Source: Saccoglossus kowalevskii
Lineage: Eukaryota; Hemichordata; Enteropneusta; Harrimaniidae
Length of the DNA stretch: 64,000 nt
Assembly (NCBI RefSeq): GCF_000003605.2
Contig: NW_003141835.1
Coordinates: 12,822 to 76,821 of the forward strand
Direction: 5' to 3'
The notes beneath the pieces are model-generated. The model made no database searches. It saw only the letters and a list, made by a program, of their open reading frames with translations, and had not been told where the DNA came from. Positions 15,301-30,300 of the stretch are shown in pieces. Each line of letters opens with the position of its first letter. The first letter of the stretch is position 1. Made by a program: the position numbers and the translations under genes.

Positions 15301-18300
15301 CCTGAATAATTTGCTTTGCGAGGTGTGATAATGTGAAAGTAGTTTATTTGGTCAGCCTGAGAATATGATGAATGTGATTAATCCACCGATATGTGAGTAG
15401 CCATCTTGAACACTGCTTGGAACTAAATAAAAAGACAGGCAGAGAAAGTTTCCTACAAATCAAGAAGAAAATAAACTTTCACATCCAAACGATTCGTTGC
15501 GGTAACATTAAGCCAACGACTAATAAAATTTGACTTCATGTATCGTGGGCAACCACTTGTATACGAACACCTCATTATCAGAACATAGTACACTGGTATA
15601 TTTGAAAGCGAAATCGCCATCCAACTGCTAGACCATCGCTGATTAGCTCCTGAAGTATGACAAATGTCCCCTACTGTTAAATAGATTGACCCAGAGTGGG
15701 CGTGACCACAAGACGGCGCCAGTGAGATTCGAAAACCAACTGTTTAGTCAAAACCAAAGCAGTTAGCCAATTCGCTAGCGAGTTTGCAAATTGGCTGCCC
15801 CAATACTTCTGAGACTTGCTGTAATTTAGCTGTTAAGAGAAAATAAAACACAGCAGATAATTAAGTACTATGCAGTAATTGTGTTCTAAGATCCTACTTT
15901 CATCCTTCCATTTAAAACATTTAATTCAAACACAAATCATGTACTTACTTCAAACTCAATTCTGACTGAATTTTGTATTAATTTTGAAAGTGTAATACAT
16001 GTACAAACCATCACCTGCTGAAACATCCATTAACACGGTAACATTGTCCACCTTAATGATTTCAGAACCCACCTGCTCACATAATGGTGAGACCCATTAC
16101 CATGGTGAGAGCTGGCATCCGGATACTTGCTCCACATGCACATGTGACCAAGGAGTGACTAACTGTCTGGTAACCAACTGTCAAGAACCGGGTCCAGGAT
16201 GTACTGCCAGATTTGTAGAAAATCAATGCTGTCCTGAAATCACGTGTCAAACATACCATCACGGTAAGTGATATCTTCCATATTACCTGCTAGCTCCGAG
16301 AATACTGAAAATACTACATGTGGCCGCATGAACTCTTAGAAAATTGCAAATTTTTGTTCACACTACTACGGCATTGTTGGCTTGCCTGGAATGAACAGGG
16401 ATGTTCAGGATGCATTCTTACAATAACAATTTTTGTGAAATAATTGGGTCTTCTTGATTGCAGTACCAATGTGTAACAGCAGTGGCATATGGCATACAAA
16501 TGGTGAGACTTGGCTGGAGAGTGACTGTGATATATGTACTTGCCATAATGGTTTAACTACATGTACTTCAATTGAATGTCCAATGCTTACCCAAACACCA
16601 GGCTGTCACATTGTATACGAAGAAGGACAGTGCTGCCCAGTAAAAATCTGCCGTGGAACAAGTAAGTTTCATCCACTCATAATGGTTTACATGTACTGTG
16701 ATTGAATGTCAAATATTTGAAAGTTATTCCCAAAAAATATCATTTTGTTGTTTGTCAATTTGTATGATTTCATTTGTATCATATATGTATATTGCCAAAT
16801 GCGCGCCTGTATTCTTCTGCACCTTTGATAATAGCATTTTGAAAACTCAATAGAAGTTAACCTTTTCACTACCAGTTCCCTCTTTTCATCACAAATTCAC
16901 AAAATAGTCTAAACTTTCCTTCGGAAGATTGGGACAAATACAGCCAAATTTTTTGCATAAAAACTTAAAATTGACTCAAATTTTGTCTGTTGGCTCCAAA
17001 ATTCGGGTTCATTTCCAGGAATATATTCAGCTGGCAAGTCAATTTTATCTGCCTTCTGGTAAGAAAACATGTTTACTATGCTAAAATGCAAAACAAATTG
17101 CCAAACTTTACACAGTTTATTCAACTTCTGAAAAGAATATACCACATTGAAAGTTTCATTGCTAAACAGAGCAATAATACATGATGTATTCCAGGTAATA
17201 ATGTAATTCATACTTATGTAACCTTTGATGAAAAGCCCAATAAAATATATTTAAATACAAAAAAAATAATACAAGAAAAATGTGCAGACAAATTTGGGCA
17301 AAAAAGTCTGGTGGTGAAAAGGATAAACACAAATAACTGAGAGCGAGAAAGCAAGATCTTTTTTTGCTGCTCAAATGATGTTCCATTATCCGTCAACTTG
17401 TCCACTTTTCTAAATATCTTAGTCAGTAGAACAATGATTACGGAAGAAGAAAATTTGCAGCAGGAATTTGTGTAATCCAATATCACTGGAGTTGCATGCT
17501 CTTATAACTAGTACCCTTGTGTATTACAGAGGACATGTGTGCCCGTGGGGACATTAGACACAGTGATGGTGAGACATATTCCATCCACACCAACACTAAC
17601 ATTGAAGACCTTCATACATGGAATAGAAAAATGATATCAACAGGTTGTGCTACTTGTACCTGTATGAAAGGTCGCATATCATGCATGGAGAACGTCTGTC
17701 CTGAAGTACGCCCTGATTGCCGCGTCGTTGAAAATGAAAGAGATAATGAGTGTGCTTGTCCTACCATAGTCTGCCCAGAAAGTAAGTACTGTTTAAATGT
17801 AAGTACGCTTTTTGCATTTCATTTCATAGTATGCTGTTTGCTTTGTTTATTTTTACCATAAAGTGACCATGAGGATTGTCTCAGAGAAATTCTGGGCTCC
17901 TTTGCATGTAACCTTTTCATTGCTACATTCTTCAATACATTTGTCACCTTCCACTATGATTTGAAAATCAATTCTTTTTTTTAATTTTGGTGAAACTATA
18001 ATATGTTGCCCTCACAGATTCTTATGGAAGATAGTGCATAGGAAAGTACTATTCCAAAGCAAAAAGTTTTCTTAGGAGCCTCTTTCTGAATTTCACCAGA
18101 AAGGCCTCTCCCACTGAAAACTGTGGGGGCGCTAGACTTATGAAAAGGGTCTACAGCTAATGCATAAACAAAGTTGCATTAACATGGTGTAATGAACCTA
18201 GCAGTAAACTCAGCTTTCACCATAGCCGAAATGTAGTGATACCGAAAGGGTTAAAGTTCACAATGGTATTAATATAATGTGTTGCTGGCTTGTTAGGTAT

Positions 18301-21300
18301 GTCCTCACATTGTGCTGTGTCAGGATATGTACAATAAACCAGAGTAACTGCACTTGCTTGCTAGCACTCTTTTGTGTCATGATACACAATACACCACCAT
18401 ACAACAGTAAAACAATTGTTTCATAAATATTTGATAAATTTATCAAATTTCCTACAAAAAAAGTAGTATGTTGGATATTATTTATATCAAACAGAAATGA
18501 AATTTTCATGAAGCAATTGTTTAACTATTTAAACACCAAAGCCAATTTTTGTCACCAATTCCAAATTAATCCCTCTTAATTTTTTTCAAAAAATTTCATC
18601 AAGACCTGTATGTAAGTTATGTGTATTTGGTCCAAAATTATAACAAAGAAATTATAGAAAAATGAATAAAAATGTGAAAAATGTTGCAACAAAATAATGT
18701 CGACAAAAAGGGTGAAGCTTAATTTGAGCTAATATTAAAAATAGTGAAAAGCTTATGAATTCGATACAAGTCACATATTATTCCACCTCCCCAAGTGTTA
18801 AATTCCATAAAATTCTAAGTTTTGTAAAATTTCATTTACTTTGAACTGAATGATCGTAATTTCCCATTACCTACATGTCCAAATAAAAATTATGTAGCTT
18901 AATTCTGTGAAAGGTAAAAAAATAAATAACTTTGGTGTTGAACCCTTTAAACATCTTATTATCATTTCCCGTCAACATTTATTTGTTTTTCTATAATTTC
19001 TTCCCAAATCAACATACTTTTCCCATTGGTTAGTTTTGATTAAAATTTTTAAAAAAAATATATGAAAACATTTTTAATATTTTCATTCTGTGAATGAAGG
19101 CAAAAGTTGACTTTGGTGTTCACTGTTATTATTATGAAATTAGACAAACTGTGAAATATTTTCCTCAATTTCATCATCTCCTTTCTAGTGATTTAATCAT
19201 TGCAGAAACTTTGTTGGATGGTAATCAGTCTGTTTAATCATGGAACTATAAACCCCAGGAAGAACAACCACTTCGTTTCCTTTGAACTATGATAGTTGCC
19301 GCGATGTCGAATGTTTATTTTGACTGTTTATTTTGTCGCATTAAAAAATAAGCCGATTTACGCAAATGAACGTTTATCTCCGACTATCGGTCATTTTCGG
19401 AGTCAATCGGACGACTCCGGGAGATCACGTGACCGAGTTGTTCCGGTTATAGCATAAAAAAACAATGGCGCCAAGACAAAAACACTGATAAATGATCGAC
19501 ATTCAACGGGGAAAGAAAACACATTGCCACTTCTGGCGATCGAAGGGAAACACGGAATTAGTCGGGATATCTCAACAACAAACAGCTCACCAAACCCCAT
19601 GTTTCGCAAACTTTCGCAACCTTATTTTTTCGAGGGTTGAAAAAAACAAGAAGTAATCTAAAAACGACATTAAAAATTATGAAAACTCGCTAAAACTCCG
19701 ACCCGTTGCATGATNNNNNNNNNNNNNNNNNNNNNNNNNNNNNNNNNNNNNNNNNNNNNNNNNNCAACCTTATTTTTTCGAGGGTTGAAAAAAACAAGAA
19801 GTAATCTAAAAACGACATTAAAAATTATGAAAACTCGCTAAAACTCCGACCCGTTGCATGATTTCCGGTACACTGAAGGTCACCCTGCAGACCGACTTGT
19901 TTGCGCATGCGTAGTGAACGAAATATTTTACTGCGCAGATATGAAATTTTTTTTTCAAGTTTTCCGTTTTCAGCAAAGCGGTTGAAACGGGCGTATCGGC
20001 GGCAACTAACATGGAGTATGACTAATGTCGTGGAAACAAAAGCGAAAGCACTGTAAGATAAACTAAGACAAAGGTTTTTTTAATCCTCTTAGTTTCGTTG
20101 TTCTTCCTGGGGTTTATAGTTCCATGGTTTAATCATGAAGCTCAATAAAGAGCTCCATGATTAAATAAAAATTGAGGTTTAATCCAAATATTGTTTGCTT
20201 TCAGATTATGCAAGTCACTGGGTACAGTGTGTGTGCTTGGCAAATGTATTCAATGTATGATAAGAAAAGTAAACAAATAATTATGTAACAAGTTACACTT
20301 GAACCCTTATTCTGCCTGCCTAATGCACTTTCAAGATGACTTGACCAGATGAGGGTTAATACTGCATTTACTACATCTCAGATGCATTTAGATTAGTAAT
20401 CATTGCTCTTATATTATCACATCACCTGCTGTAGGCGTCCACGAACAGACAAAAATAGTGAAAAAAAGCAGCTTTAGCAGGCATTGTCATGCAGGGTTCT
20501 CCCCAGCAGTTAGAGAATGGTGGACAGTATGAATATTCATTAGCTCATTAATATTCATAAGCTCATTAATATTCAACATTTTGAGAATGAGTACTGTAAA
20601 ATACTTTATTTTCGCTTGCAATTAATTTTCGCTGAAGGAGTGATCCAGTGAAAATAAAATCCAGCGAATAAATTTTTTCCCCCTATATTTTACATTCAAC
20701 TTGTCATAAATCAGTGAAAATTAATTCTACACAAAACACCAGCGAAAATTAATTACAGCTAAAATAAAGTATTTTACAGTATTTCTTTCAACAGGAGTCA
20801 AAATACTAGGTCATGCGTATGTGTTTTCTACAGACACTGATGTTTCCCATTAGTATATCATCTGTTCTTTAATTAATTGCAGAGAAGTCAGGTGTTTGCC
20901 CTATCCCTAACGTCCACAATGTCCGTACTTGCGACAATGAGTGTGATGCTGACACACACTGTACCGATGACCATAAATGCTGCTTTAATGGATGTGGAAT
21001 GACATGTACAAAACCAGTTATTGAAGGTGGGTAACAGGATTTATGTAAATTGATAATTTATTTGAAGTACATTTTCATGAATTTTGCTTAATTTTTGTTA
21101 ATAAATTAAATAACCCACAGACATGATTAGTTTAATTTTGATAAACATGCATATTGATTATCTATTGTTAGCTCATTTCTGATATCTAAAAAAATCAGAT
21201 TTAAATTGAATTCATCACAGAGGTGCTCTGGAAATAAAATAAAAACCATGGAGGAAAATTCAAATGTATTTTCTGTATGTATTATAAATTTTGATACTGT

Positions 21301-24300
21301 GAATCACATTGTTTTCATCTCATATTAGTTGCCAAGCTTCTCATTTGAAAAGCAAATCTTAAATTTTGAATTATTTTCAATGTGTCTCCAATACTTTAAG
21401 CACACAGGAGTTCTTTCTAAGCTTTCTTTGATTGTTAAATCTTGTGTGAAATTTATTCCCTTATAATCTTTCTCATCGTAGGCTGCTTTGATGTCTTTGG
21501 TGTGCTGCGTAGCCATGGTGATATTTGGCACAAATCAGACTGTAGTATATGCGAATGTGTTAACGACCAATCTATCTGTACTGAAAGTAAATGCCCAGAA
21601 GTTCCATCCCACTGCACTGTCAGACCAGTTGATGGTCAGTGCTGCGGTGAATTAGTCTGTGAAAATACATACCCTGCGACATGTAAGTTGTTATTGTAGT
21701 ACTCATTGTGATCAGTGGTATGGTAGTGTCTGAATTACAATTAACACATCGCCTGTTAAAACCTCCACCAACCGTGGCTATAAATGTCATATTACGGAGT
21801 CAGCAGGCTATGCTTTTAACTTTTTCACCACCAGTTCCCTCTTTTCATCATGAATTTACAAACTAGTCCTGTTTATGGTGTGCACTTTCCTCCTGAAGAT
21901 TGGGACAAACATAGCCCAATTTTATGAGTGAAAACTGAGAATTGACTAAAATTTTGTCTTTTTGGCTCTAAAATTAGGGTTCATTCCCAGAAATATTGAA
22001 GAATATAAGAAAAAAAGTGCAGTAAAATTTGGATGAGAAAGTCTTATTAAAGTTAATATGCGTGACATGATACCCCCCCCTTCTCAGTAGCAAATTTAAA
22101 TTTAGATATTTGTATAAAATAAAAAATAATATGTATGCAAATTAATTTCCGGTAACATGAATATTATAGGGCATGATGTTCAAATCAATGGGATTAATTA
22201 ACGTGTTATTATTTGTGTTATTAATAGCATGTAGTCATGGTAACAAGGTATACCCTGTAGACAGTACATGGGTGGTTGATAGCTGTACCACTTGTAGCTG
22301 TATTGATGGTGTAACAGTGTGTGATTCCGTAACCTGCCCCACAACCAATGTACCCGGATGTAGACCATCCTATGTGAAAGGGAAATGCTGCCCAGAAAAG
22401 ATTTGCAAAGAACGTAAGTATAAAGTAACTTAAAGTTCCCTCTGATAATACTTTTCAGCTCCGCTATCGACTTTGTCGAACAGAGCTTATCATATGAGTG
22501 ATTGTTCGTCATCCACATTAATCCTTCATGGTGTTTGTTCTCATTAATTAAAGTCTAAATTAGTGTTGAACCATGGGATGAGAAGAAAAATCTGATAGTA
22601 ATGAAATTTTAAAGAAACAAAAACAGCACAATTTTGTGATAAGTAAAAATTCTAGAAGCCAATAAATTACGAACATTTGCCAAATATTCAGATGGTTGAA
22701 TGCAGTATTCTGTGGGACGGATATTCGGACAACCACAGCTGGTGATAACAACTCCTATGTTAGTTGTTGAGACTCTTGAACAGTGTAACAAGATTTACCC
22801 CGACATGTACAACATATATAAATTTGGTTGTTTGGGATTGTTTCATAGTTGAGTTTGTACTGTTTTTTTTTTTACTTTAGCTGTTTTCACCGGCTCTTCG
22901 ACTGGTGTTTCACAGCAGCTTGCACAGAGTCCATGGATACACATGGCACCATAGAACGTTCTGTGACATAGCTCTTTTCCCATTAATAGGATCAACCTCT
23001 ACTTTTGTATCAGTTTTATCCTTATATATGTTACATGTATAAATGTTAAAATACAGATTTAATTTTTTTTTGTAGCTGACAGTTGTGATGTAAACGGTGA
23101 AGTTCACCTGAATGGAGAGGTCTGGTATTTGAATGAATGCAACAGATGTCACTGTGTCAAGGGTAAATACTACTGTACAGAGACTAAATGCCCAGTACCA
23201 CAAGAAGGCTGTCAATATGATATGACACGTACTGTGAATAAACAATGCTGCAAGAACATTACATGCACTACCTCAAGTAAGTTATTTATTCAAACATTTA
23301 GGACATTTGTTGATTCTTCTATGGGTGATATGCTGATTTAACACAGTGTATTCTGGGTAATGAAATGCATGATGGTTATTGAGTCACCAATGCATTATGC
23401 AGGGTTTGCGCTAGTGTCTCGGCAAGACAAGACCCACTTACAAAATTTTAAGAAACTGAAATTTAACCCTGGATAACTTTATTAGAGATTGGACCCCAGC
23501 TTGCCTGAAAACTGTTGTGTTGAAATCTGTGGGTGATTTATGAAAATAAACTGCAATGCATTGTGAGCAATTCAAGTATAGTTGATTTAATCACCAGTGC
23601 CTCTGTGGATTGTCCGATTATTGTATTTGCTCTATTAGTAGCACTTGCACTTCTTTAATAACATAGATGTGCCAATGGTCAAACTTGAATTTATATAATT
23701 TATAATTTATTTATAATTTATGATACAAATGATGCAACCTTGAAGCTGTGCATCTAATTAAAGTATGGTAAATGCGGTGATTCTTTGTTATTTATGGAAA
23801 ACTTTATGTTTTGTCTGATTATATAGTTTAAATTATTTTTCTTGGCAGGTTCTGAGAAGACATGTGAATACATGGGTGAAATGAAAAACTCAGGTGAAGT
23901 ATGGAAAAAAGATTCCTGCACAGTGTGTGAATGTGATGAAGGCAAGACAATGTGCACTGTCAATACCTGCCCTAAAATGAGTGTGCGTCCAGGATGTCAT
24001 GCTGTTAAAGTGAATGGACAATGCTGCCCTGAGATAGTCTGTCGTAATAGTAAGTCTACCTTGTCTTACAATTTATAGTACCAAAGTACTGTAAAATCTG
24101 TATTAAAAGCCACAGCTTCTATTAAAATGGTACAATGCAACAGAGGGTATTCGGCTTCTATTAGAGCATCTACACATATGAGAAATGGTGAATTTTTGGA
24201 TCTCAATTGTTCAAAAAAAATCGGTACAGCTTCTATTAGGGATGCGGCTTCTAATACAGATTTTACGGTAGTAAGAAGTAAGCTACACCGGGCTTTACAT

Positions 24301-27300
24301 GAGGATATTAGATAATAAGAGATTGATGTAGATAATAATGAAATTATATGAAGAACTTGATATATTTAATTTCTTAGTTTTAACTGATAGTATGGTTCAC
24401 TAGGGGAAAAATTGTTTGTTGTTTGGATTGAAATTCAGGGGGAAGGTAATTTAGGGGGAACATATTCTTTTAAACACTTCTTCTACCATCTCTTCCCTGA
24501 ATGTTTATTGCTTCATCTTTGAATTCTTTTAAATGCTTCTTCCACCATTTCTCCCCTGAATTTCTTTTGGTCCATCCTTTAATCCTTCTCAACACTTCTT
24601 TTACCAAATCTCCCCTTTATTTTTTAATGGTCCATCCCTTAATCCTTCTCAACACTTCTTCAACTGTCTCTCCCCTGAATTTAAATGGTTAATCCCTTAA
24701 TCTTATTATCTACTTCGCATTACTTCATTTTGCTTATAGAGAAATAAATAGAATTGTAAAACTGTAGATCTTTGCTGCCACTCGACTAGCTTTACAATGT
24801 GAAATTACTGCTCACTTTGTAAATAAATAAAATACCAACTTTGTTTCATTTGAATTTAGTGCATAGCTGTATGATTGATGGTGTAGAACATCGCAACGGT
24901 GAACAGTGGATGCACGATAATTGTACCATCTGTAGATGTGAACTTGGACATAAATACTGCACAACCAAGACCTGTGCTGAACCTAGCAACTATTGTGCAT
25001 ACTCTACTCAAGTAACACCAGGAACTTGCTGTCCTCCTGTACTCTGTCCTTTTGAAACATGTGAGTGGGAAATTATAATTGATTCAACCATTGAATTGAT
25101 TTGATAAATTTGTGTAATGATAATGATGCTGATGATGACGATGATAATGATGATAGTTTTTCTTACTTTCAATTTTACAGCTACTAGAATGTGCAGAGAA
25201 AATGTTGGAGACGTTATGAAGAACTTCAAACATGGTGAAACTTGGATGCGTGATTCATGTAGTCAGTGTACTTGTCATCATGGTACTGCACTTTGTCAAG
25301 ATCAAACCTGTCCTATGTCTGTATCTCCTGGATGTCGTACTGTACCAGTTGATGGACAGTGCTGTCCTAACATTGTGTGTGATACAGGTTTGTCATATTC
25401 AACTCTGTCTCGTTCTGATACTAAGAATACCTCATACATTTGTTTGCTCTGGACTTGACTGATGAAAACACATTTGCTATTAATCTTTAATTTTCTATCA
25501 TTCACAGTAAAAATTGGCCAGTGTCCAGTTGTGAACCCATTCATGTCGAAGTCAATCACTGTCGATACCTGCATGTCGGACACGGATTGCTCTGGCACAA
25601 CTAAATGCTGTTCCAATGGTATTGCATTCACTTGTATGGCCCCCTGGACTGTTGAGAAACCAGGCATGTGCCCCCAAACCAATCCACTTACAACACCACT
25701 GCGTAATATGTGCGTAACAGAGTGTACTAATGATATGGACTGTGTAAATGAATGGAAGTGTTGCAGTGAAGGTGGATGCAGCATGATTTGTCGTCCTCCT
25801 GTTACCATGACAAACACAAAGACCAGGAATTTTGAAAACATGAAAGAACCAATGACAAGAAAAGTTTCCATGCTGACAGGCACATGTAAGTAACTACCGT
25901 TTACTCTTCTTTAGCACTGAATGTCTTAAACTGATTGACATTTATAGTTTTACCTTCTGGTATTATTTGTTGTCAAGGCGATCAAGATGCAATATAAAAA
26001 ATAATGGCTAATAGTCATAAATAAACAAAACAACAATTTACAAATTATGGGAAAAAAAAAAAAATGTTTACACAAGATTTTAATCTGATTTTGCATGTCT
26101 GAGAGTATATGTGAACTTGTATTCAAAAATGAAAATGTTTTTAAACTTGATTACATATGATTAAAGAATTTCTAGAAAACAGTAAACATCTCAGAAAAGG
26201 GGACGAACATGTATTGATTAAATGAAGGATAATTAAAAATAGGATCTGACTTCTTAAATTTATTTTTTCACAAGGACCAGTACAATGTATACCATGAGAC
26301 TTACATTAAATAATTTGTTCAAATTTCAGACAAGTCTGGTGAGTGTCCTAATATCTCGCCATATGGATGGAATTCTGGTGTATGCGTGTCTCATTGTACT
26401 TTAGATATTGACTGCCCTGGTGACAACAAATGCTGTTCCAATGGATGTGGAGCAATGTGTATGCCACCTAAGAATCCTAGTAAGTCATTATTTCATAATC
26501 CTACAATTGTTGAACTTCAGTGTGGTTTTAAAGTGGTTTTAAAGTAACCTTGATCTGGAAAACTGCTATCTCCATGCAACATTTTAATTTAATAATGGAA
26601 CATTGACATGGATGGTCAAACGTGAAATTAAAATTTGTATATTTGTAATCAAATAATAATTTTTTGTTTCTAAATGTACTCAGGATTCAATATTATTCCA
26701 TTTTCATAATTCAACCAATTATTTTGCTGGAAATTCCATAAAACTTATTGAAAATTAGTTTTTGTTCACTCACTTGCGTATAGTATAAATTTGAGTTTTC
26801 ATTCTTTTGAAGTGTCATCTTGTTGGGATTGACAGTGTTTTTTTTTTATATTTACATTTTTTTGTGCCAGGTGACAGTTCAGAACATTGAATGTCACTGT
26901 TGTCTCTCCTGACTTTGTTTTTGTATGTGTAAATTGCAAGTGCTAGTGCTGACACATAGTGCAATTTTTCCACCAAAGCCATATTCATTTTTGGGACCAC
27001 ATGACAGGGCTGTACGTCCATCTCTCTATCAAATGGCAATTTAATGGACCTGCGGACATTAACCAAGGTTCCCCCAAAGTCGCATTGGTTTAATAATGAA
27101 TGAATCTTGGCCAGTAGATTTGACCATTCCATTTAGTCTATGGCACATTCGCCCAAGGGTAGGGGTCGACCATTTTTGATGTTCAGCCTAAGGTAGGATT
27201 TGAACTTGGGTCATGAGTCTGATGCAACAACCACTGTGCATGCTACCAGTGACCGGAATTGACAATGTTGTTGTCAAAACAAACACCACTTACAATGTCT

Positions 27301-30300
27301 CTAGGAATATTACAATGTTACAGGAGAAACTAATAGGGCATTAGCTGTTTTGCTGATCAGTTTATTTCAGGCTTTCTTTGTAAGCAATTTGTATTGTTGA
27401 GAGAACTAAATAAGAGCATTCATACATTGCATATTTCGGTTCTCTTTGCAGCCAAATTTGGTATGTGTCCATTCAATCAACCACGTGGTGTCTGTAAACG
27501 TGTTATCAATACCTGTACTGAAGACTCTGATTGCATTGGAAATAAGAAATGCTGTAACAATGGATGTGGTCTCAAGTGTGTTGTCCCTGATGTTGACAGT
27601 AAGTGATCACTCCTATATAGTAGTGGTTTGTTCTTGTAATATTAGTATTCAACATCAGCTCAAATTACTAAAAATATCAAGTTCTGAACCATTCCGCAAT
27701 AAATTATTGAAATTGTTCATGCATCTCATAAGTGGAGAATAATTAAAAATATCAATACAATATTGTGATATACATGTACTGTAAGACTATGTCCAGAAAG
27801 TAAAATACTGACAATGTGCTGTGTATGTTGGTGTGGCTCAGTAGAGTCAAATAAGATAAATGAATTAGTACTGAATAATGACATTTTGTATTTTTATTCA
27901 GCTACAATCTGCACATCAGTACCAGCAACGTGCACTGAGAAGTGCCTTGAAGGTTATGCCACCAATGATAAGGGCTGTGAAATCTGCAAGTGTAAGAAAA
28001 CACCTGAGATGTGTGGAACTGAAGTCATGTGTGATCTATTCTGTCAGTACGGATTTGCCACAGACAATAGAGGCTGTGAAATCTGCAAGTGTAAGGAACC
28101 AAGTAAGTTATTAAATTAGTTTGGCAGCCAGTCATTACTCTCTGTTGTATCATCTGTGGTTGGGTTCGGTCGCCACATTCCAACTTGAGTAAGGATTTCA
28201 GCCGAACAACTTGAACTCTCACGAATTACTAGTTAACACAAACTGCATTTATTTGCAAACAAAACTCTTCAAACAAAAGTGTAAACTTCTGATAAATACA
28301 TAAACTTGTAGAATGCCTTAAAACATGATGAACTAACTGACCCACAGTTCAGCACAGACTAAAACTAGAACAGAACTACCGTTTAACTTTTAAAAGGAAA
28401 ATAGAACATTACGGCGTTAACCAATCAGTGACTGCGTACTAAATTAATAATGGAGTATCAGCCAAAATCTATGGCTTATTATGTTTTAAACGATATCATC
28501 ACTGTATCTCCAATAGAAGTGTACATATTATAAAGGAAATGAATTTATTGTGTCAATTTACTATCGGTATACCTAAATACAGTATTTTAAATAATTAATG
28601 ATAAAGCTGTATTGAAAATGCTTATTTTCTAGATACTGTGTAATTAATTATCTCTAACCCTTGATGTTTTTTAATTTTAATAAAATATTTGCGTTGTATT
28701 TGATTTGTTATCAGCAATGCCAACAATGAATATGATGTCACCAGAAATAAGTTCATTATTCTGTAAACCAATCACAAGAGAGACATGTAGCGTGAAATGT
28801 AACCATGGATACATGACTGATAGCATTGGATGTGAACTCTGTGCCTGCCAAAAACCAGGTAAGAGATGATTATTAACTTAAATTTACCCTTATGTTATTC
28901 TAAAAAAATCATCACATATTTATACAAAAATTGCCTTTACTTTCCTCTCATACTGGTGTATAGTTTTATCTTATTGTTGCACATCAAGGGAATACGCTTC
29001 ACTGTTACTATGTGTGTTGTGTTACAGAAACTGAGTGTACACCATTAACTGCCTGTGCACAGTACTGTCCATATGGATATGCTACAAATACTGATGGATG
29101 CAAAATGTGTATGTGCAAACAACCTAGTAAGTATTATCTTGTCTTGTCTGGGAAACATCTCCTGATGGTATTCTCGGGAGTGGACATCCGGGCATTTTCA
29201 GCACATGGCAACCAACACGGTGAAAACAAAGGCCGAAAACTCTCAGAAAACGGTACTTTGGGATGGTTGTTAAGACTCCCCTGAACAGTGTAACAAGATT
29301 ATACCCATGCATGTGTAACACATATAAATTTGATTGTTTTTCAAATTTTCACCGGCTCTTCGCTCGGCGTTCCGCGTACCTCAGCAGTGTGCGCAGAGCC
29401 CATAGAAATACATGGTACAGTGGTGCGCGTGTTAGCAAACGTGGAATGTCTTGTGACGTAGCTCTGCCCCGAGGATAGTGTATTCACTTTCAATTCATGG
29501 GTAGAATAGAAACTGAAAGCCCCCTCTACAGATAGGTGAAATGAACGGGAAAACGCAGGTGATATGTAAGCTGATTATAAATGATCATATGAGACTGCAG
29601 GCAGTTTATGTATGAGGGCACTGTATGATGTATGAGGGTGCTACATTGGTGTGGATGGGGAGCATCATACTATGGCGTTGAGGGTTTTATTGGTTGTCTG
29701 GGAGTGATGCTACCTTGTTTTCTTATTTAAATTACATTCTTGTGTGCAACAAATTTATATATACCGGTAATGTTTAACTTGAAAGAAATGTTATCAAGTG
29801 ATGAATTTTGTAATATCACCGGTGATTACCGGTACATGTGTTGAAATATTTTAATTTTTATCATGTCATTTATTACAGCAATCTCCTTCTTACCAACTGG
29901 TCTGTGTACACCATTGACTACAGAAACATGTGACAAGACATGTTCAAATGGATATGCCACCAATGAAATAGGATGTGCTGTATGTAAATGTATGAGAGCT
30001 GGTGAGTAATTAGTAAACTAAGGAGTCCTGTATCCCAAGCCCCCTAAGTGAGCAATAGTAAAACTATTTTAGATTACACATCTTTCAAATTCTGTAAAAT
30101 ACATTATATTTCCTAGTTAAAATTACTGGTAATTAATTAATTAAGACTTTTGGGTGTTTTGTTTGGAATATATTTTCACTGATTTTTAATGAGTTGAGTA
30201 TAAAATGTTGAAAGGGTATATTCACTGAATTTTATTTTTACTGAATCATCCCTATCAAGGAAAATAAATTCGAACCGAAAATAAAGTATTTTACTACAGT

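Noticed and set aside
25302-25883. 193-residue minus-strand open frame
   Set aside because: It lies antisense to the VWC and double-WAP exons and mirrors their codon bias; the sense exons have splice sites and cysteine modules.
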